From contig JBBFLE010000012.1 in NCBI GenBank assembly GCA_037481695.1, positions 1 to 64,000 of the forward strand: a DNA stretch of 64,000 nucleotides. The letters run 5' to 3'. The DNA is from a bacterium (lineage in GTDB: Bacteria; Desulfobacterota; Desulfocorpusculales; Desulfocorpusculum). Position numbers and translations under genes: made by a program. Positions 7,084 through 14,912 of this stretch are shown here, piece after piece (the first letter of the stretch is position 1; every line of letters begins with the position of its first letter). The notes beneath the pieces are model-generated. The model was given only the letters and a program-made list of their open reading frames with translations. It was not told where the DNA came from and did not search any database.

Positions 7084-9359
7084 CATATAGCTTTTCTAAA
7101 AACCGAATCGTTCAAATCCTGGATGATTTCCTTGAGCCCCCTCTCGCCGAAGAGCTCAACGCCCAACTCTGCCGCATTCAAAATGGAAAGTGGCGGCTGG
7201 AACAAATCCTCCAGCTCGATGCGGCCGCGGGCGATGCCGCGGTTCTTGAGGAGTGATAGATACTGCGCCTGCTGGGGTGTGATCGATTTTGCGACTAGCC
7301 ATGCCTGGAAATTCTCGGTCAACTCCTCTTCGCGGGGTTTGATCTTGAGGCTACCCAGAGCGGCCTTGATGAAATCGATCAGGTTGCCGCCCGGCTGTCG
7401 GTAAGCCCTGCGAAGGTTATCCTCGTTGAAATACATCCCCGGCCTGTTTAACCGGTCAGCCAGCGCCTTTTCCTCGCCTTCGGTGAGGAATTCTCCCCGC
7501 CGCACCTTCTGGATGATCGGGTCATCCTTCAAGGCCGATCGAACGGTGCTTTCCCAGTTGGTGACATAATCGCGCTTATCGACCCGCTCACCCTCCGGCC
7601 CCACCTCGACATAAGTGACTGCATGAAGCCACTCGTCCTCGAGGCCAAGCTCGACAAGGTCGCCTGGCGGTTTGGGCGGCTTGCGTTCGCCGCCCAGAGC
7701 ATGTCCGCGACCGGTGCCGGTGAAAATGTCGGTATCGCTGTCGTTGAAGTATTCGTGGTTACCGAAGAAGTCGTAGATGACAAATTTCTGTTTCTGGATA
7801 TGATCCGCCGTGCGCGTTCCGCGACCCCGCATCTGCTGGTAGAGGATGGGGCTGCGCACCCGGCGGCACATTACCAGATGGAGAACCTCCCGGCAGTCGA
7901 AGCCGGTATCCAGCATACCCACGCTGACGGCTACCTGCGGATAGTCCTCACGTTTGAACTTGCGGATGAGATCATCGGCGTTGGCAACATCGCTCGTGAT
8001 AACCTCGGCATACTGACCTTTGAGTTCAGGATGCAGTTCGTTCAGGTAATGAGCCAGCCTTGCAGCATGGTGTTTGGTAATCGCGAAGACAATAGCTTTG
8101 CCCGGTGCGGTTTTTTGACCCGGGGCAAGCTCTTTGTAGTTCTCCCAGGCGAGCCGATTGAACTCTTCCATCATCTTGCGGTTGGTGTCCTCGTTTGTCC
8201 ATTTGCGTTCGAATTCGGCCGGATCATAGGTCTCATCATCGATCTCCGCGCCCTCAGCAAGGATTTGGGTGATACCGGTGGCGAATTTATAAGGACACAA
8301 ATATCCTTCCTGAAACGCCTGGAGGATCGGAAAGGCAAAATCCGGCTGGCCGTCGCGGCACTGATAGAATTGGAACGTGTTCCGCTCGATATAGGCGGAG
8401 GGGGTAGCGGTCAGCCCTATGTGTAGTGCATCAAAATGGGTGAGCGCCGTCTGCCAAGAGCCATAGATGGAACGGTGGCATTCGTCGGCTATCACCACGT
8501 CGAAGTAGCCGCTGGTGAATTCCGTATAACGGCTGATCATGGTCTGAAGCAGGCAGACGGTAATCTGTTGCTCCTGCCGTACCATGCCTGGCCGCAGCCA
8601 GTAACTGCTGTAATGGTTCAGAATGTCTTGAATGGCTTCGAGCGCCTGTTTGGCGAGCTGTTCCCTGTCTACCAGGAACAAAACGCGCTCGGCGCGTCCG
8701 GCCTGGATGAGGCGCTTAATGCATATGCAGACGAGATCCGTCTTGCCTGTCCCGGTAGGTAGTTCAATCAGAAAACGACGCTTGCCGAGTTCCACAGCGT
8801 GGTCCAGGGCCTGCATGGCCTCTCGCTGATAGGGACGCACCTGCCGGGTCTCGCCCTGGCGGAGGTAATACTCGGGGATTTCTATGGTCGCGAGCGGCCT
8901 TCGGGTGGCGCGCATCTCCACCAAGCGTTCAAGGTCACGGCGGGAAAAGAAGGAATTGACGATACGGGCGTCGTCGTTGCCGTAGTCCCAGAAATAGATG
9001 AGCTCGCCGTTGGTAAGAAAGATGAACGGTGCGGCAATTATCTTTGCATAAGGTAAAGCCTGTTGTTTAGCTGTATAGGGTTCTATCGCAGAGCGTTTCG
9101 CTTCGACAATGGCAAGCGGGCGTCCGCGACGGTCCATCAAGACATAGTCAGCGCGACCGGTTGGTATCACATCACCATCTTTCGTTATCAGGCTGGGTTT
9201 GTACCCATAAGGGGCCACGGATTCAGAAATCACCGAAGACGTGTCACGAATAGACACCTCGGTGAGCACCTGTGACTTGTCGGCGGGATCCCACCCCGCT
9301 TGGCGGAGCAGATCGTCGATGACAATCCTGGCATCTGCTTCAGTGGAATAATCCTTCAC
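7083..9359 (-). CDS. hsdR: Type I restriction enzyme endonuclease/translocase subunit (HsdR)
   Basis: A motor and nuclease subunit of 758 residues if it starts at GTG 9359, which follows GGAGGAG by five bases; an ATG at 9374 is an in-frame alternative. The N-terminal PD-(D/E)XK nuclease shows ADYVLMDRRGRPLAIVEAKR. The SF2 helicase core follows with LPTGTGKTDLVC (Walker A), IADECHRSIYG (DECH box), GLTATP and a QMRGRGTRT motif VI, then an EcoEI-type C-terminal domain. It translocates and cleaves DNA unmodified by HsdM/HsdS. At about 760 residues it is shorter than EcoKI HsdR and like the EcoEI branch. The stop codon is the first base triplet of the GxxExxY right arm. It is downstream of the SNase-like gene and probably transcribed from the sigma54 promoter at 9780-9795. 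Confidence 0.94.
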   Translation of the reverse strand: MKDYSTEADARIVIDDLLRQAGWDPADKSQVLTEVSIRDTSSVISESVAPYGYKPSLITKDGDVIPTGRADYVLMDRRGRPLAIVEAKRSAIEPYTAKQQALPYAKIIAAPFIFLTNGELIYFWDYGNDDARIVNSFFSRRDLERLVEMRATRRPLATIEIPEYYLRQGETRQVRPYQREAMQALDHAVELGKRRFLIELPTGTGKTDLVCICIKRLIQAGRAERVLFLVDREQLAKQALEAIQDILNHYSSYWLRPGMVRQEQQITVCLLQTMISRYTEFTSGYFDVVIADECHRSIYGSWQTALTHFDALHIGLTATPSAYIERNTFQFYQCRDGQPDFAFPILQAFQEGYLCPYKFATGITQILAEGAEIDDETYDPAEFERKWTNEDTNRKMMEEFNRLAWENYKELAPGQKTAPGKAIVFAITKHHAARLAHYLNELHPELKGQYAEVITSDVANADDLIRKFKREDYPQVAVSVGMLDTGFDCREVLHLVMCRRVRSPILYQQMRGRGTRTADHIQKQKFVIYDFFGNHEYFNDSDTDIFTGTGRGHALGGERKPPKPPGDLVELGLEDEWLHAVTYVEVGPEGERVDKRDYVTNWESTVRSALKDDPIIQKVRRGEFLTEGEEKALADRLNRPGMYFNEDNLRRAYRQPGGNLIDFIKAALGSLKIKPREEELTENFQAWLVAKSITPQQAQYLSLLKNRGIARGRIELEDLFQPPLSILNAAELGVELFGERGLKEIIQDLNDSVFRKAI

Positions 9360-9372
9360 AGGCACTCCTCCC

Positions 9373-9400
9373 ATTGATGATCTCTGATTGATGATCTCTC
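9373..9400. repeat. Short tandem direct repeat upstream of hsdR
   Basis: ATTGATGATCTCT occurs at 9373-9385 and again at 9387-9399, a 14-bp period, in the 87-bp spacer between the SNase-like gene and hsdR. Related ATCATCAAT strings follow at 9424-9455. No promoter is evident here. Confidence 0.6.
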
Positions 9401-9446
9401 ATGGAATGTTTGAAACTCTCGAAGCTCATCAATCGTCAATCTTCGA

Positions 9447-9725
9447 TCATCGATCGAAATACTCCGCGAGGTTCCGGTTCCTGAAAAACACATCGCAGAC
9501 CAGCCGACCGCGGTCGATTCTGTAGGCTGTGCGAAGCTCAATCTGCTGCCCAAGGATGAGCCTTGCGAGCTTGTCCTTTGCGACCTGGCCTCCATAAGTG
9601 TGAAGTTCCGGGGCATAGTAGCCTGTGGGGCGGACACGGGTTCCGGTCTGCCCGTTCCATTGCCACTGAGGGGTGACCTCGAACGTATCGCCGTCGATGA
9701 CTGATGTGACCGTAAATGTAGGCAT
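9447..9725 (-). CDS. Small staphylococcal-nuclease-like (SNase) protein
   Basis: A 92-residue protein starting at ATG 9725 after AAGGAG. It carries the SNase signature in order: VIDGDTFEV (residues 9-17), TRVRPTGYYAPEL (Arg and Glu equivalent to the catalytic pair), a YGGQVAKDKLARLILGQ helix, and DRGRLVCDVFF near the end. Typical SNase proteins hydrolyse DNA or RNA with a calcium ion; this one is shorter than usual (about 150 residues), so the last helix is reduced. It has no signal peptide. It is the first gene after the -24/-12 promoter and therefore probably the first gene of the induced operon. Activity is inferred from motifs only. Confidence 0.8.
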   Translation of the reverse strand: MPTFTVTSVIDGDTFEVTPQWQWNGQTGTRVRPTGYYAPELHTYGGQVAKDKLARLILGQQIELRTAYRIDRGRLVCDVFFRNRNLAEYFDR

Positions 9726-9779
9726 GGCTGCTCCTTTCTGGTTTCGGCCCCTTGATCGATCTGTCTATGCCCGATGGAA

Positions 9780-9795
9780 AGCAAAGCCCATGCCA
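9780..9795 (-). promoter_or_regulatory. Sigma54 (-24/-12) promoter of the restriction operon
   Basis: Minus-strand TGGCATGGGCTTTGCT fits the sigma54 consensus TGGCAYRNNNNTTGCW at every defined position, with GG and GC separated by the required 10 bases. It lies 55 bases upstream of the SNase-like start, and directly downstream of a gene for a sigma54 activator. Confidence 0.85.
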
Positions 9796-9872
9796 CTTCC
9801 CGGAGTGAGCCGCAACCCATTGTTATCACGCGCGTTAGCTTCCTTGTCGCTAACCCTGGCATCATCTTATCC

Positions 9873-9910
9873 TTCAACCCAGGTTGAAACATCTTAAACC
9901 CTGGTTTAAG
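9873..9910. promoter_or_regulatory. Two tandem palindromes, likely enhancer sites for the sigma54 activator
   Basis: TTCAACCCAGGTTGAA (9873-9888) and CTTAAACCCTGGTTTAAG (9893-9910) are perfect palindromes with a shared AACC-N2-GGTT core. Their centres are 21 bp apart, two helical turns, and lie about 100 and 120 bp upstream of the -12 element. A weaker related site, TAACCCTGGC, is at 9851-9860. The second palindrome overlaps the stop codon of the activator gene. Confidence 0.75.
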
Positions 9911-11402
9911 TCTTTGGTCTCGATTGCAGGAACTTGTGCACCGCCTGCGGCGTGATCCCAAGCATTCGAGCCGCTTGGCTTTGGTTGCCATTGGCTGCTT
10001 CAAGCGCACGGAGAATCATTTGCTTCCGAGCGCTCCCGAGAAACTCATCCAATGAGAATCCCTCGTAGGGCTCGGGAAGTGCATCCAGTGGGTCCGCGTA
10101 GGTGACCGGTTCCGTGATCAGGAGATCGTCTGCGTCCAAAACATCATTGCGGCAAAGACGAACAGACCTCTCGATGACGTTTTCCAGATCGCGAACATTC
10201 CCCGCCCAGTTGTGAGATTGCAGCCTGGACAAGGCTTCCGCCGACAACCTCTTGGGTCGTCGCAATGAGTCATTCAATCTATCGAGAATGTGAAGCGCCA
10301 GTTTGGGAATGTCAGAGCGTCTTTCACGGAGCGGAGGAAGTTTGATTTCACCGACGTTGAGCCTATAAAAAAGATCTTCACGGAATTTACCTTGCCTCAC
10401 CAGCTTGCGTAAGTCCCGATTCGTCGCCCCCACAATCCTAACGTCAACCTTATGCGGCTTGACCTGCCCAATCGGCTCCACCAGTCCATCTTGAAGAACT
10501 CTAAGCAACTTGGCCTGTGCGGGCATGGGAAGCTCTCCCAGTTCATCAAGGAAAAGGGTCCCCTTATCTGCCGTATCGAACTTGCCAACCTGGTCGTTGA
10601 TCGCGCCAGTAAAGGCTCCTTTCTTGTGACCGAACAGCAGGCTCTCGACAAGGTCTTCTGGAATTGCGGCACAATTTACAGCAACAAAGATCTCTCGCGG
10701 CCTTCCACTCAATCGGTGAATGTACCGTGCGAATAGCTCCTTGCCGGTGCCTGTCTCACCAAAGATGAGGACAGGAGCCTGTGATGGGGCCAGCATGGCA
10801 CCCATCTCCAGAGAACGCTGAATCGCGGGGTGATCCCCCACAATGCCAAGTTGCGCCCTGACAGAATCAGCATCGACCCGGCTCTCTTCAACAGGGATAG
10901 GTCCGTCCTGGAACCTGACGGTAGGGAACTCACGGGAGGATAGATCCACCTCGGTAACTAGCGGATGCTGTTTCGTTACAAACTGCGGTGGTCGCACATG
11001 GAGGATGCGGGCGGGAATTTCGCCGGAAGCTGTAAGGAGAACCCAGCAGGCATGCATGTGAGGGGTTCCCGATGCCACTGCGACAAAGAAACGTGCTGGA
11101 GCAAAATCCTCAATGATGCGATGAAGATGAGCTCTGAGCCCCCTGAATATCTCTTGATAACTTGTTGGATCGGCAAGGTTGATTTCGAGAACGTGAACCT
11201 CGCTCCTGTGATAGATCTTTTTTATAGCGTCCTTCGTTTCCTCGGTAATCCGCTGAGTGCTTGGTGTATCGAAGAGAAAGATATGTTCGAATGAGCGTGT
11301 TGTTAAGAGGGAAAGGATGGGTCCAGGCTGTTCTTCCTGGTCAACCAATCCCTTGAAATATGGGTCATGAAACCCTGTAAATGTCAGCAGAACATCCATC
11401 AT
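9906..11402 (-). CDS. RtcR-like CARF-domain sigma54-dependent transcriptional activator
   Basis: A 498-residue bacterial enhancer-binding protein. Residues 1-170 are colinear with the CARF-type sensor of E. coli RtcR: a strand ending in [27 protein letters not shown], a [19 protein letters not shown] turn where CARF ligands bind, and [11 protein letters not shown]. The AAA+ domain has Walker A GETGTGKE, the sigma54-contacting loop GAFTGA and Walker [13 protein letters not shown] Fis-type HTH ([20 protein letters not shown]) ends the protein. ATG 11402 overlaps the HTH gene stop (ATGA) and is preferred to an upstream in-frame ATG at 11492, which lies inside that gene. RtcR itself activates rtcBA; here the adjacent sigma54 promoter leads into a restriction operon. 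The ligand is unknown. Confidence 0.9.
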   Translation of the reverse strand: MMDVLLTFTGFHDPYFKGLVDQEEQPGPILSLLTTRSFEHIFLFDTPSTQRITEETKDAIKKIYHRSEVHVLEINLADPTSYQEIFRGLRAHLHRIIEDFAPARFFVAVASGTPHMHACWVLLTASGEIPARILHVRPPQFVTKQHPLVTEVDLSSREFPTVRFQDGPIPVEESRVDADSVRAQLGIVGDHPAIQRSLEMGAMLAPSQAPVLIFGETGTGKELFARYIHRLSGRPREIFVAVNCAAIPEDLVESLLFGHKKGAFTGAINDQVGKFDTADKGTLFLDELGELPMPAQAKLLRVLQDGLVEPIGQVKPHKVDVRIVGATNRDLRKLVRQGKFREDLFYRLNVGEIKLPPLRERRSDIPKLALHILDRLNDSLRRPKRLSAEALSRLQSHNWAGNVRDLENVIERSVRLCRNDVLDADDLLITEPVTYADPLDALPEPYEGFSLDEFLGSARKQMILRALEAANGNQSQAARMLGITPQAVHKFLQSRPKT

Positions 11403-11608
11403 TTCTTTCCCGTATCCGAATTCTGAGAACCTGACTCCCCTGCTCCCCCTGTCTTTACCCACTCGTCCACCTCTTCCTTGCGGAATTTCCACAGGCGGCC
11501 CATCCGGTGAGCGGGCATTTGCTTTTCAGATATCCATTTGTAGACCGTATCCCGCTTGATGCCGAGATAGGCCGCGATCTCATCTACGGAAAGCCATCGA
11601 TCTTCCAT
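11399..11608 (-). CDS. Excisionase-type helix-turn-helix DNA-binding protein
   Basis: A 69-residue protein starting at ATG 11608 (MEDRWLS), whose start overlaps the stop of a 33-codon frame upstream (TAATG). WLSVDEIAAYLGIKRDTVYKWI is a MerR/excisionase-type winged helix and MGRLWKFRKEEVDEWVK is the usual second half. Proteins of this form precede several methylation-linked defence operons (for example MAD1 in MADS). It is translationally coupled to the sigma54 activator. It may tune its own operon or serve as an excision factor for the island; sequence alone does not decide. Confidence 0.85.
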   Translation of the reverse strand: MEDRWLSVDEIAAYLGIKRDTVYKWISEKQMPAHRMGRLWKFRKEEVDEWVKTGGAGESGSQNSDTGKK

Positions 11609-11709
11609 TATTGACTCCAGTCGCGCAGGGTCTCGTCCCATTCCTGAACGGCCTCAAACCGTCGTTTTAACGAATCGGCCCCGTCCTGGATAGCCCTATC
11701 GGCTTCCAT
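11608..11709 (-). CDS. Possible 33-residue leader or small protein
   Basis: The frame ATG 11709 to TAA 11608-11610 encodes an acidic, helix-prone 33-residue peptide starting MEADRAIQDGADSLKRR. It lies about 20 bases downstream of a predicted sigma70 promoter and its stop overlaps the HTH gene start, which argues for translation. The ribosome site is weak and I recognise no family. It could be a leader peptide or chance. Confidence 0.35.
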   Translation of the reverse strand: MEADRAIQDGADSLKRRFEAVQEWDETLRDWSQ

Positions 11710-11737
11710 CCGGTCCGATCAGACCAAACTGGCATAT

Positions 11738-11765
11738 ATTATGCGAAATACGGTGTGCCTGTCAA
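11738..11765 (-). promoter_or_regulatory. Sigma70-type promoter of the regulator cassette
   Basis: On the minus strand, TTGACA (11760-11765, perfect -35) and CATAAT (11738-11743, 5 of 6) are 16 bp apart, placing transcription start near 11731, upstream of the HTH and activator genes. The -10 lies in a GCATA-TAT-TATGC palindrome that could be an operator. Two TCGGAAAAAC-like direct repeats lie just upstream (11770-11795). Confidence 0.6.
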
Positions 11766-11971
11766 ACGGTTTTTCCGAGTTTTTCCGGATTTTACCGAAC
11801 GGAAGCTGCCGGGGCCAGCGGGACCCACCGAGCGGGGTAAGCCTGGCCGAGAGATCTTTACCCGCATGGAGCCGGGCAGCCCTCAGGACGTGCCCTAGAG
11901 CCTGGATCGCAGAACGGACTATGCTCCCGAGTATACGGGCAGTGAGTGTGAGGCGATTTGCTGTAAGGTGG

Positions 11972-12184
11972 GGGATTGAGCATACGCTTGTTCCTGTAGG
12001 GCGGCCTACGGGCAATGCTGTGGCTGACCCGGCCAAGGCGGGGCAGACGCTCAAGGTGGAGCTGATCTGGACCAGAGATTGGGAGACGATGGGAGAGCTT
12101 CGCGAGGCAATCAAAGTGTGGTTGGAGGATTACAACCATCTCCGGCCTCATCAAGCACTCAACTGGCAGGACCCGGCTGAGTGA
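11972..12184 (+). pseudogene. Transposase fragment (IS3/rve-type C-terminus)
   Basis: The frame contains GIEHTLVPVGRPTGNAVA, then LKVELIWTRDWETMGELR and KVWLEDYNHLRPHQALNW, the C-terminal part of an integrase-core transposase of the IS3 type. The segment between GNAVA and LKVEL reads DPAKAGQT where intact enzymes have ERFIRT-like residues including the third catalytic Glu, so the active site is lost. Upstream of 11972 the frame has no recognisable transposase sequence. No terminal inverted repeats were recognised. It lies between the island's regulator promoter and the tRNA gene, consistent with a scarred island boundary. Confidence 0.75.
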
Positions 12185-12269
12185 AGGGCCAAGAACCCGA
12201 GCCCAATGAGTGCATTAGCTTGCAGTGGTGGGTGTCAGAGTTGGGCTTGAATTTAGCTGGATGTCAGGG

Positions 12270-12357
12270 TGGTGCCTGGGGCGGGAATCGAACCCGCACG
12301 GGGCAAAGCCCCAAGGGATTTTAAGTCCCTTGCGTCTGCCTATTCCGCCACCCAGGC
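12270..12357 (-). tRNA. tRNA-Leu (anticodon TAA), CCA encoded
   Basis: The minus strand begins GCCTGGGTGGCGGAA and ends with the matching acceptor CCCAGGC, discriminator A and an encoded CCA (12270-12272). The anticodon arm CAAGGGA-CTTAAAA-TCCCTTG gives TAA at positions 34-36. A long variable arm (GGGGCTTTGCCCC region) and the T arm GCGGGTTCGATTCCCGC are present, as expected for a type II tRNA of about 88 bases. The 3' end faces the defence island. Confidence 0.95.
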
Positions 12358-12566
12358 TCGGAAAAATATACTAACCCGGATCCATTACCAAAGCCAACCG
12401 CTTCCAAGGGTTGGCAAAGAGCCCAAGAGAATCTCTCATGCCTTTTCTGGGGCCAGGCCCAATTGGTTAGCACAGAGAGCCGGGGCAGGAATTTTCTGTG
12501 AAGAGCGCCGGCCCAACCGTAACTCTCCCTCAAAGCTCTGGAGTCAAAACAGGGCAATGAGACTCA

Positions 12567-13325
12567 TCACTGGGCATTTTCGGACAAATAGAATAGGGGG
12601 TTTCTGGCCACATTTTTCACACGCACCTCGAAGTGGAGGTGTGCACCCTCGCTTTGGCCGCTATTACCAACGGTGCCTATGGTTTCTCCCTGCCTGACCC
12701 GCTGATGCTCCGATGCACGGATTTCGTTTAGATGAGCGTAAACCGTGGCCAGCTCCTCGGAGTGCCTCAATATCAAGATGTTTCCATAGCCCCTCAGCTG
12801 GCCTTTGTACATCACCTCACCTTCGGCCGCAGCCACCACCGGGGTTCCCAAGGGCGCAGTGATGTCTATGCCCGAGTGCTTCATTCCATTTCTGACTCCG
12901 AAGGAAGAGGATACCTGCCCTCTAACAGGCCAGATGAGTTTTCCAACAAAAAGCTGTATCTTGGGCTCAGCCTCAAGAGCTTTGTCCACAGGGCCCTTGG
13001 GGAGTTCCACTCGAGTCGCCCCAGATGCACCTGGGATAAATATTTTTTGGCCTTCCCGGATTTGGGAGGGATCCCTTATGTTATTGATCTCAGCCACCTG
13101 CTGAAGGTCTGCCCCATAGGCTCGACAGATGCGCCAGAGGGTCTCTCCCTTTTTCACCACATGGTATGTGCCTTGGGCTTTTTCCTGGGGAGTATCCAGG
13201 GCTGGTACCTGGATGGGCTTGGCAGCCTTTCTCACAGGAGGCGGGCTCACCTGTCTTTTGGCATCGCACCCGGCCAAAAGCACAAGAGCTGCCGCCAGGG
13301 CGGTCCAGGCAACCCACCCTCTCAT
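12567..13325 (-). CDS. nlpD: NlpD-like LysM and M23-domain lipoprotein
   Basis: A lipoprotein starting at ATG 13325: MRGWVAWTALAAALVLLAGC ends in a lipobox, so it is probably anchored in the outer membrane. A LysM domain follows (YHVVKKGETLWRICRAYGADLQQVAEINNI), then a LytM/M23 domain (GQVSSSFGVRNGMKHSGIDI, GYGNILILRHSEELATVYAHL, HLHFEV). The HxxxD and HxH zinc ligands appear as HSGID and HLHFE, so unlike E. coli NlpD, which is degenerate and only activates amidases, this one may be a catalytic endopeptidase. It lies at the end of a surE-pcm-nlpD run, an arrangement conserved in many proteobacteria. An upstream in-frame ATG at 13346 would break the signal peptide pattern. Confidence 0.92.
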   Translation of the reverse strand: MRGWVAWTALAAALVLLAGCDAKRQVSPPPVRKAAKPIQVPALDTPQEKAQGTYHVVKKGETLWRICRAYGADLQQVAEINNIRDPSQIREGQKIFIPGASGATRVELPKGPVDKALEAEPKIQLFVGKLIWPVRGQVSSSFGVRNGMKHSGIDITAPLGTPVVAAAEGEVMYKGQLRGYGNILILRHSEELATVYAHLNEIRASEHQRVRQGETIGTVGNSGQSEGAHLHFEVRVKNVARNPLFYLSENAQ

Positions 13326-13352
13326 GAAAGAGCTTCCCTGCCACATCTGGGA

Positions 13353-13997
13353 CTAAGGATTCCAGCCATACTTTCCCACCAGGTCCACGAAACGGCAGCC
13401 TCCAAGATCTTCCTGGTGAAATTCTTGCCCCCTGCGGATGACCTTGTAGAGAGTCTGGGAGAAGCGGTCACCCACGGGAATCACCAAACGGCCTCCGTCG
13501 GCAAGCTGCTCCTTGAGGGGTTCAGGAATCTCCGGGGCCCCGGCAGTCACAAGAATGCCGTTGTAGGGGGCATTTTCCATCCAACCCTCGGTGCCATCCC
13601 CAATGCGTATGGAGACATTGTAGAGCCTGAGCTGATCCAGGACCTTTCTGGCCCTTAGAGCCAGGGATCGGATTCTCTCCACTGAGTATACCCACTCGCA
13701 AAGGCTGGCCAGTATGGCTGTCTGATAACCGGAGCCGGTTCCTATTTCCAGGACCCGGTCCCTGGGTGTGGGCTCCAGGGCCTCTGTCATGAGGGCCACT
13801 ATATAAGGCTGTGAAATTGTTTGCTTTTCGCCTATGGGTAGTGGGTGATCCTGATAGGCCTGTTCCCACATGCCTTCGTCCAGAAAAAGGTGGCGCGGGA
13901 TCTCCCTCATCACCTGCAGCACCCTGGGGTTTCTGATGCCACGGGCCGCTATTTGGGTCTCAACCATCTTACGGCGGGCCACTTCGAAGTCTTTCAA
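13353..13997 (-). CDS. pcm: Protein-L-isoaspartate O-methyltransferase
   Basis: It methylates L-isoaspartyl residues in damaged proteins using SAM. The SAM-binding motif [18 protein letters not shown] is near residue 80, preceded by the family phrase [16 protein letters not shown] (the Ser-Gln-Pro substrate loop) and followed by [25 protein letters not shown] place the start at TTG 13997, overlapping the surE stop (TTGA) behind a GGAGG ribosome site, because it gives the usual N-terminus ([20 protein letters not shown]) and a normal length of 214 residues; an ATG at 14018 and a longer frame to 14087 are alternatives. Located between surE and nlpD. Confidence 0.92.
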   Translation of the reverse strand: MKDFEVARRKMVETQIAARGIRNPRVLQVMREIPRHLFLDEGMWEQAYQDHPLPIGEKQTISQPYIVALMTEALEPTPRDRVLEIGTGSGYQTAILASLCEWVYSVERIRSLALRARKVLDQLRLYNVSIRIGDGTEGWMENAPYNGILVTAGAPEIPEPLKEQLADGGRLVIPVGDRFSQTLYKVIRRGQEFHQEDLGGCRFVDLVGKYGWNP

Positions 13998-14755
13998 AAA
14001 AAGTCCTCCACCAGGCATTCCTCCCTGAGGCGCACCATGCTCTCCTCGTCCGTGAGATCCAGGCGCAAAGGAGTAACAGAGATCCAACCTTCCAATACTG
14101 CCTCTATGTCCGAATCTCTAAGTTCCTCGTATCCTGGCTCCTCACCCCCTATCCAGTAATAATCCTGTCCCCTCGGGTCGGTCTTCTCCACCACAGCCCC
14201 GTTGTACAGCCTCTTGCCCTGCCTCGTGACACGCACTCCTCTTATTTCCTCTGGGGCGCAATTGGGGACATTCACATTCAAAAGTAGACATGCTGGGTGC
14301 CCGCTTTGCAGAATCCTGGAGGCCAGTTTCCTGGAAAAAACACAGGCAGCCTGGAATCTGAAATCCTTCCTGGCAGCAACAGACACGGCAAAAGATGGTA
14401 TCCCCATCCTGGCTCCTTCCATGGCCGCCGATACGGTTCCCGAGTACAAGATGTCATCTCCCAGGTTAGCCCCTTTGTTTATCCCTGAGATGACAAGATC
14501 CGGTCTTCTTCCTCTGAGCACCCTATGCATGGCCAGAAGAATACAATCCGTTGGGGTGCCATCCACGGAGAAAAAGCCCGGAGCCACCTGTTTCAGCCTA
14601 AGGGGACGGTGCATGGTCAGGGCGTGACTGGAGGCGCTTTGCTCCCTGTCAGGAGCCACGGCCACCACTTCGCCCAGGGGGCTCAGTGCATCGGCAAGGG
14701 CCCTGAGTCCCTCTGAGTGAATACCGTCATCGTTACAGACAAGAATCAGGCTCAT
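13994..14755 (-). CDS. surE: 5'/3'-nucleotidase SurE
   Basis: A 253-residue survival protein SurE, a metal-dependent nucleoside monophosphatase. The N-terminus [17 protein letters not shown] carries the conserved Asp-Asp metal ligands, [15 protein letters not shown] the Ser/Asn-binding loop, and [29 protein letters not shown] the central signature. The C-terminal dimerisation part ends with a [18 protein letters not shown] sequence. First gene of the surE-pcm-nlpD cluster, overlapping pcm by 4 bases. Linked in other bacteria to stationary-phase survival. Confidence 0.96.
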   Translation of the reverse strand: MSLILVCNDDGIHSEGLRALADALSPLGEVVAVAPDREQSASSHALTMHRPLRLKQVAPGFFSVDGTPTDCILLAMHRVLRGRRPDLVISGINKGANLGDDILYSGTVSAAMEGARMGIPSFAVSVAARKDFRFQAACVFSRKLASRILQSGHPACLLLNVNVPNCAPEEIRGVRVTRQGKRLYNGAVVEKTDPRGQDYYWIGGEEPGYEELRDSDIEAVLEGWISVTPLRLDLTDEESMVRLREECLVEDFF

Positions 14756-14912
14756 TTAGGGCAAGCAGCTCCCGGCCAAGGCTCATGGCCATTTATACCA
14801 CGGCCCCCATGCACCATCAACCGGCCCCAGGCCCTGGTGTTCCTTGGGGCTCATGCCTGGGGCAAGGCCTGGATGCCACATGCTACCTGCTGATCTGGAT
14901 CCTGATGGTACC

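Noticed and set aside
1-11765. Classification of the island as a MADS (MAD1-8) system
   Set aside because: The HTH protein resembles MAD1, but the core is a standard hsdRMS set with an RtcR-like activator, and the MADS kinase and other partners are not visible.
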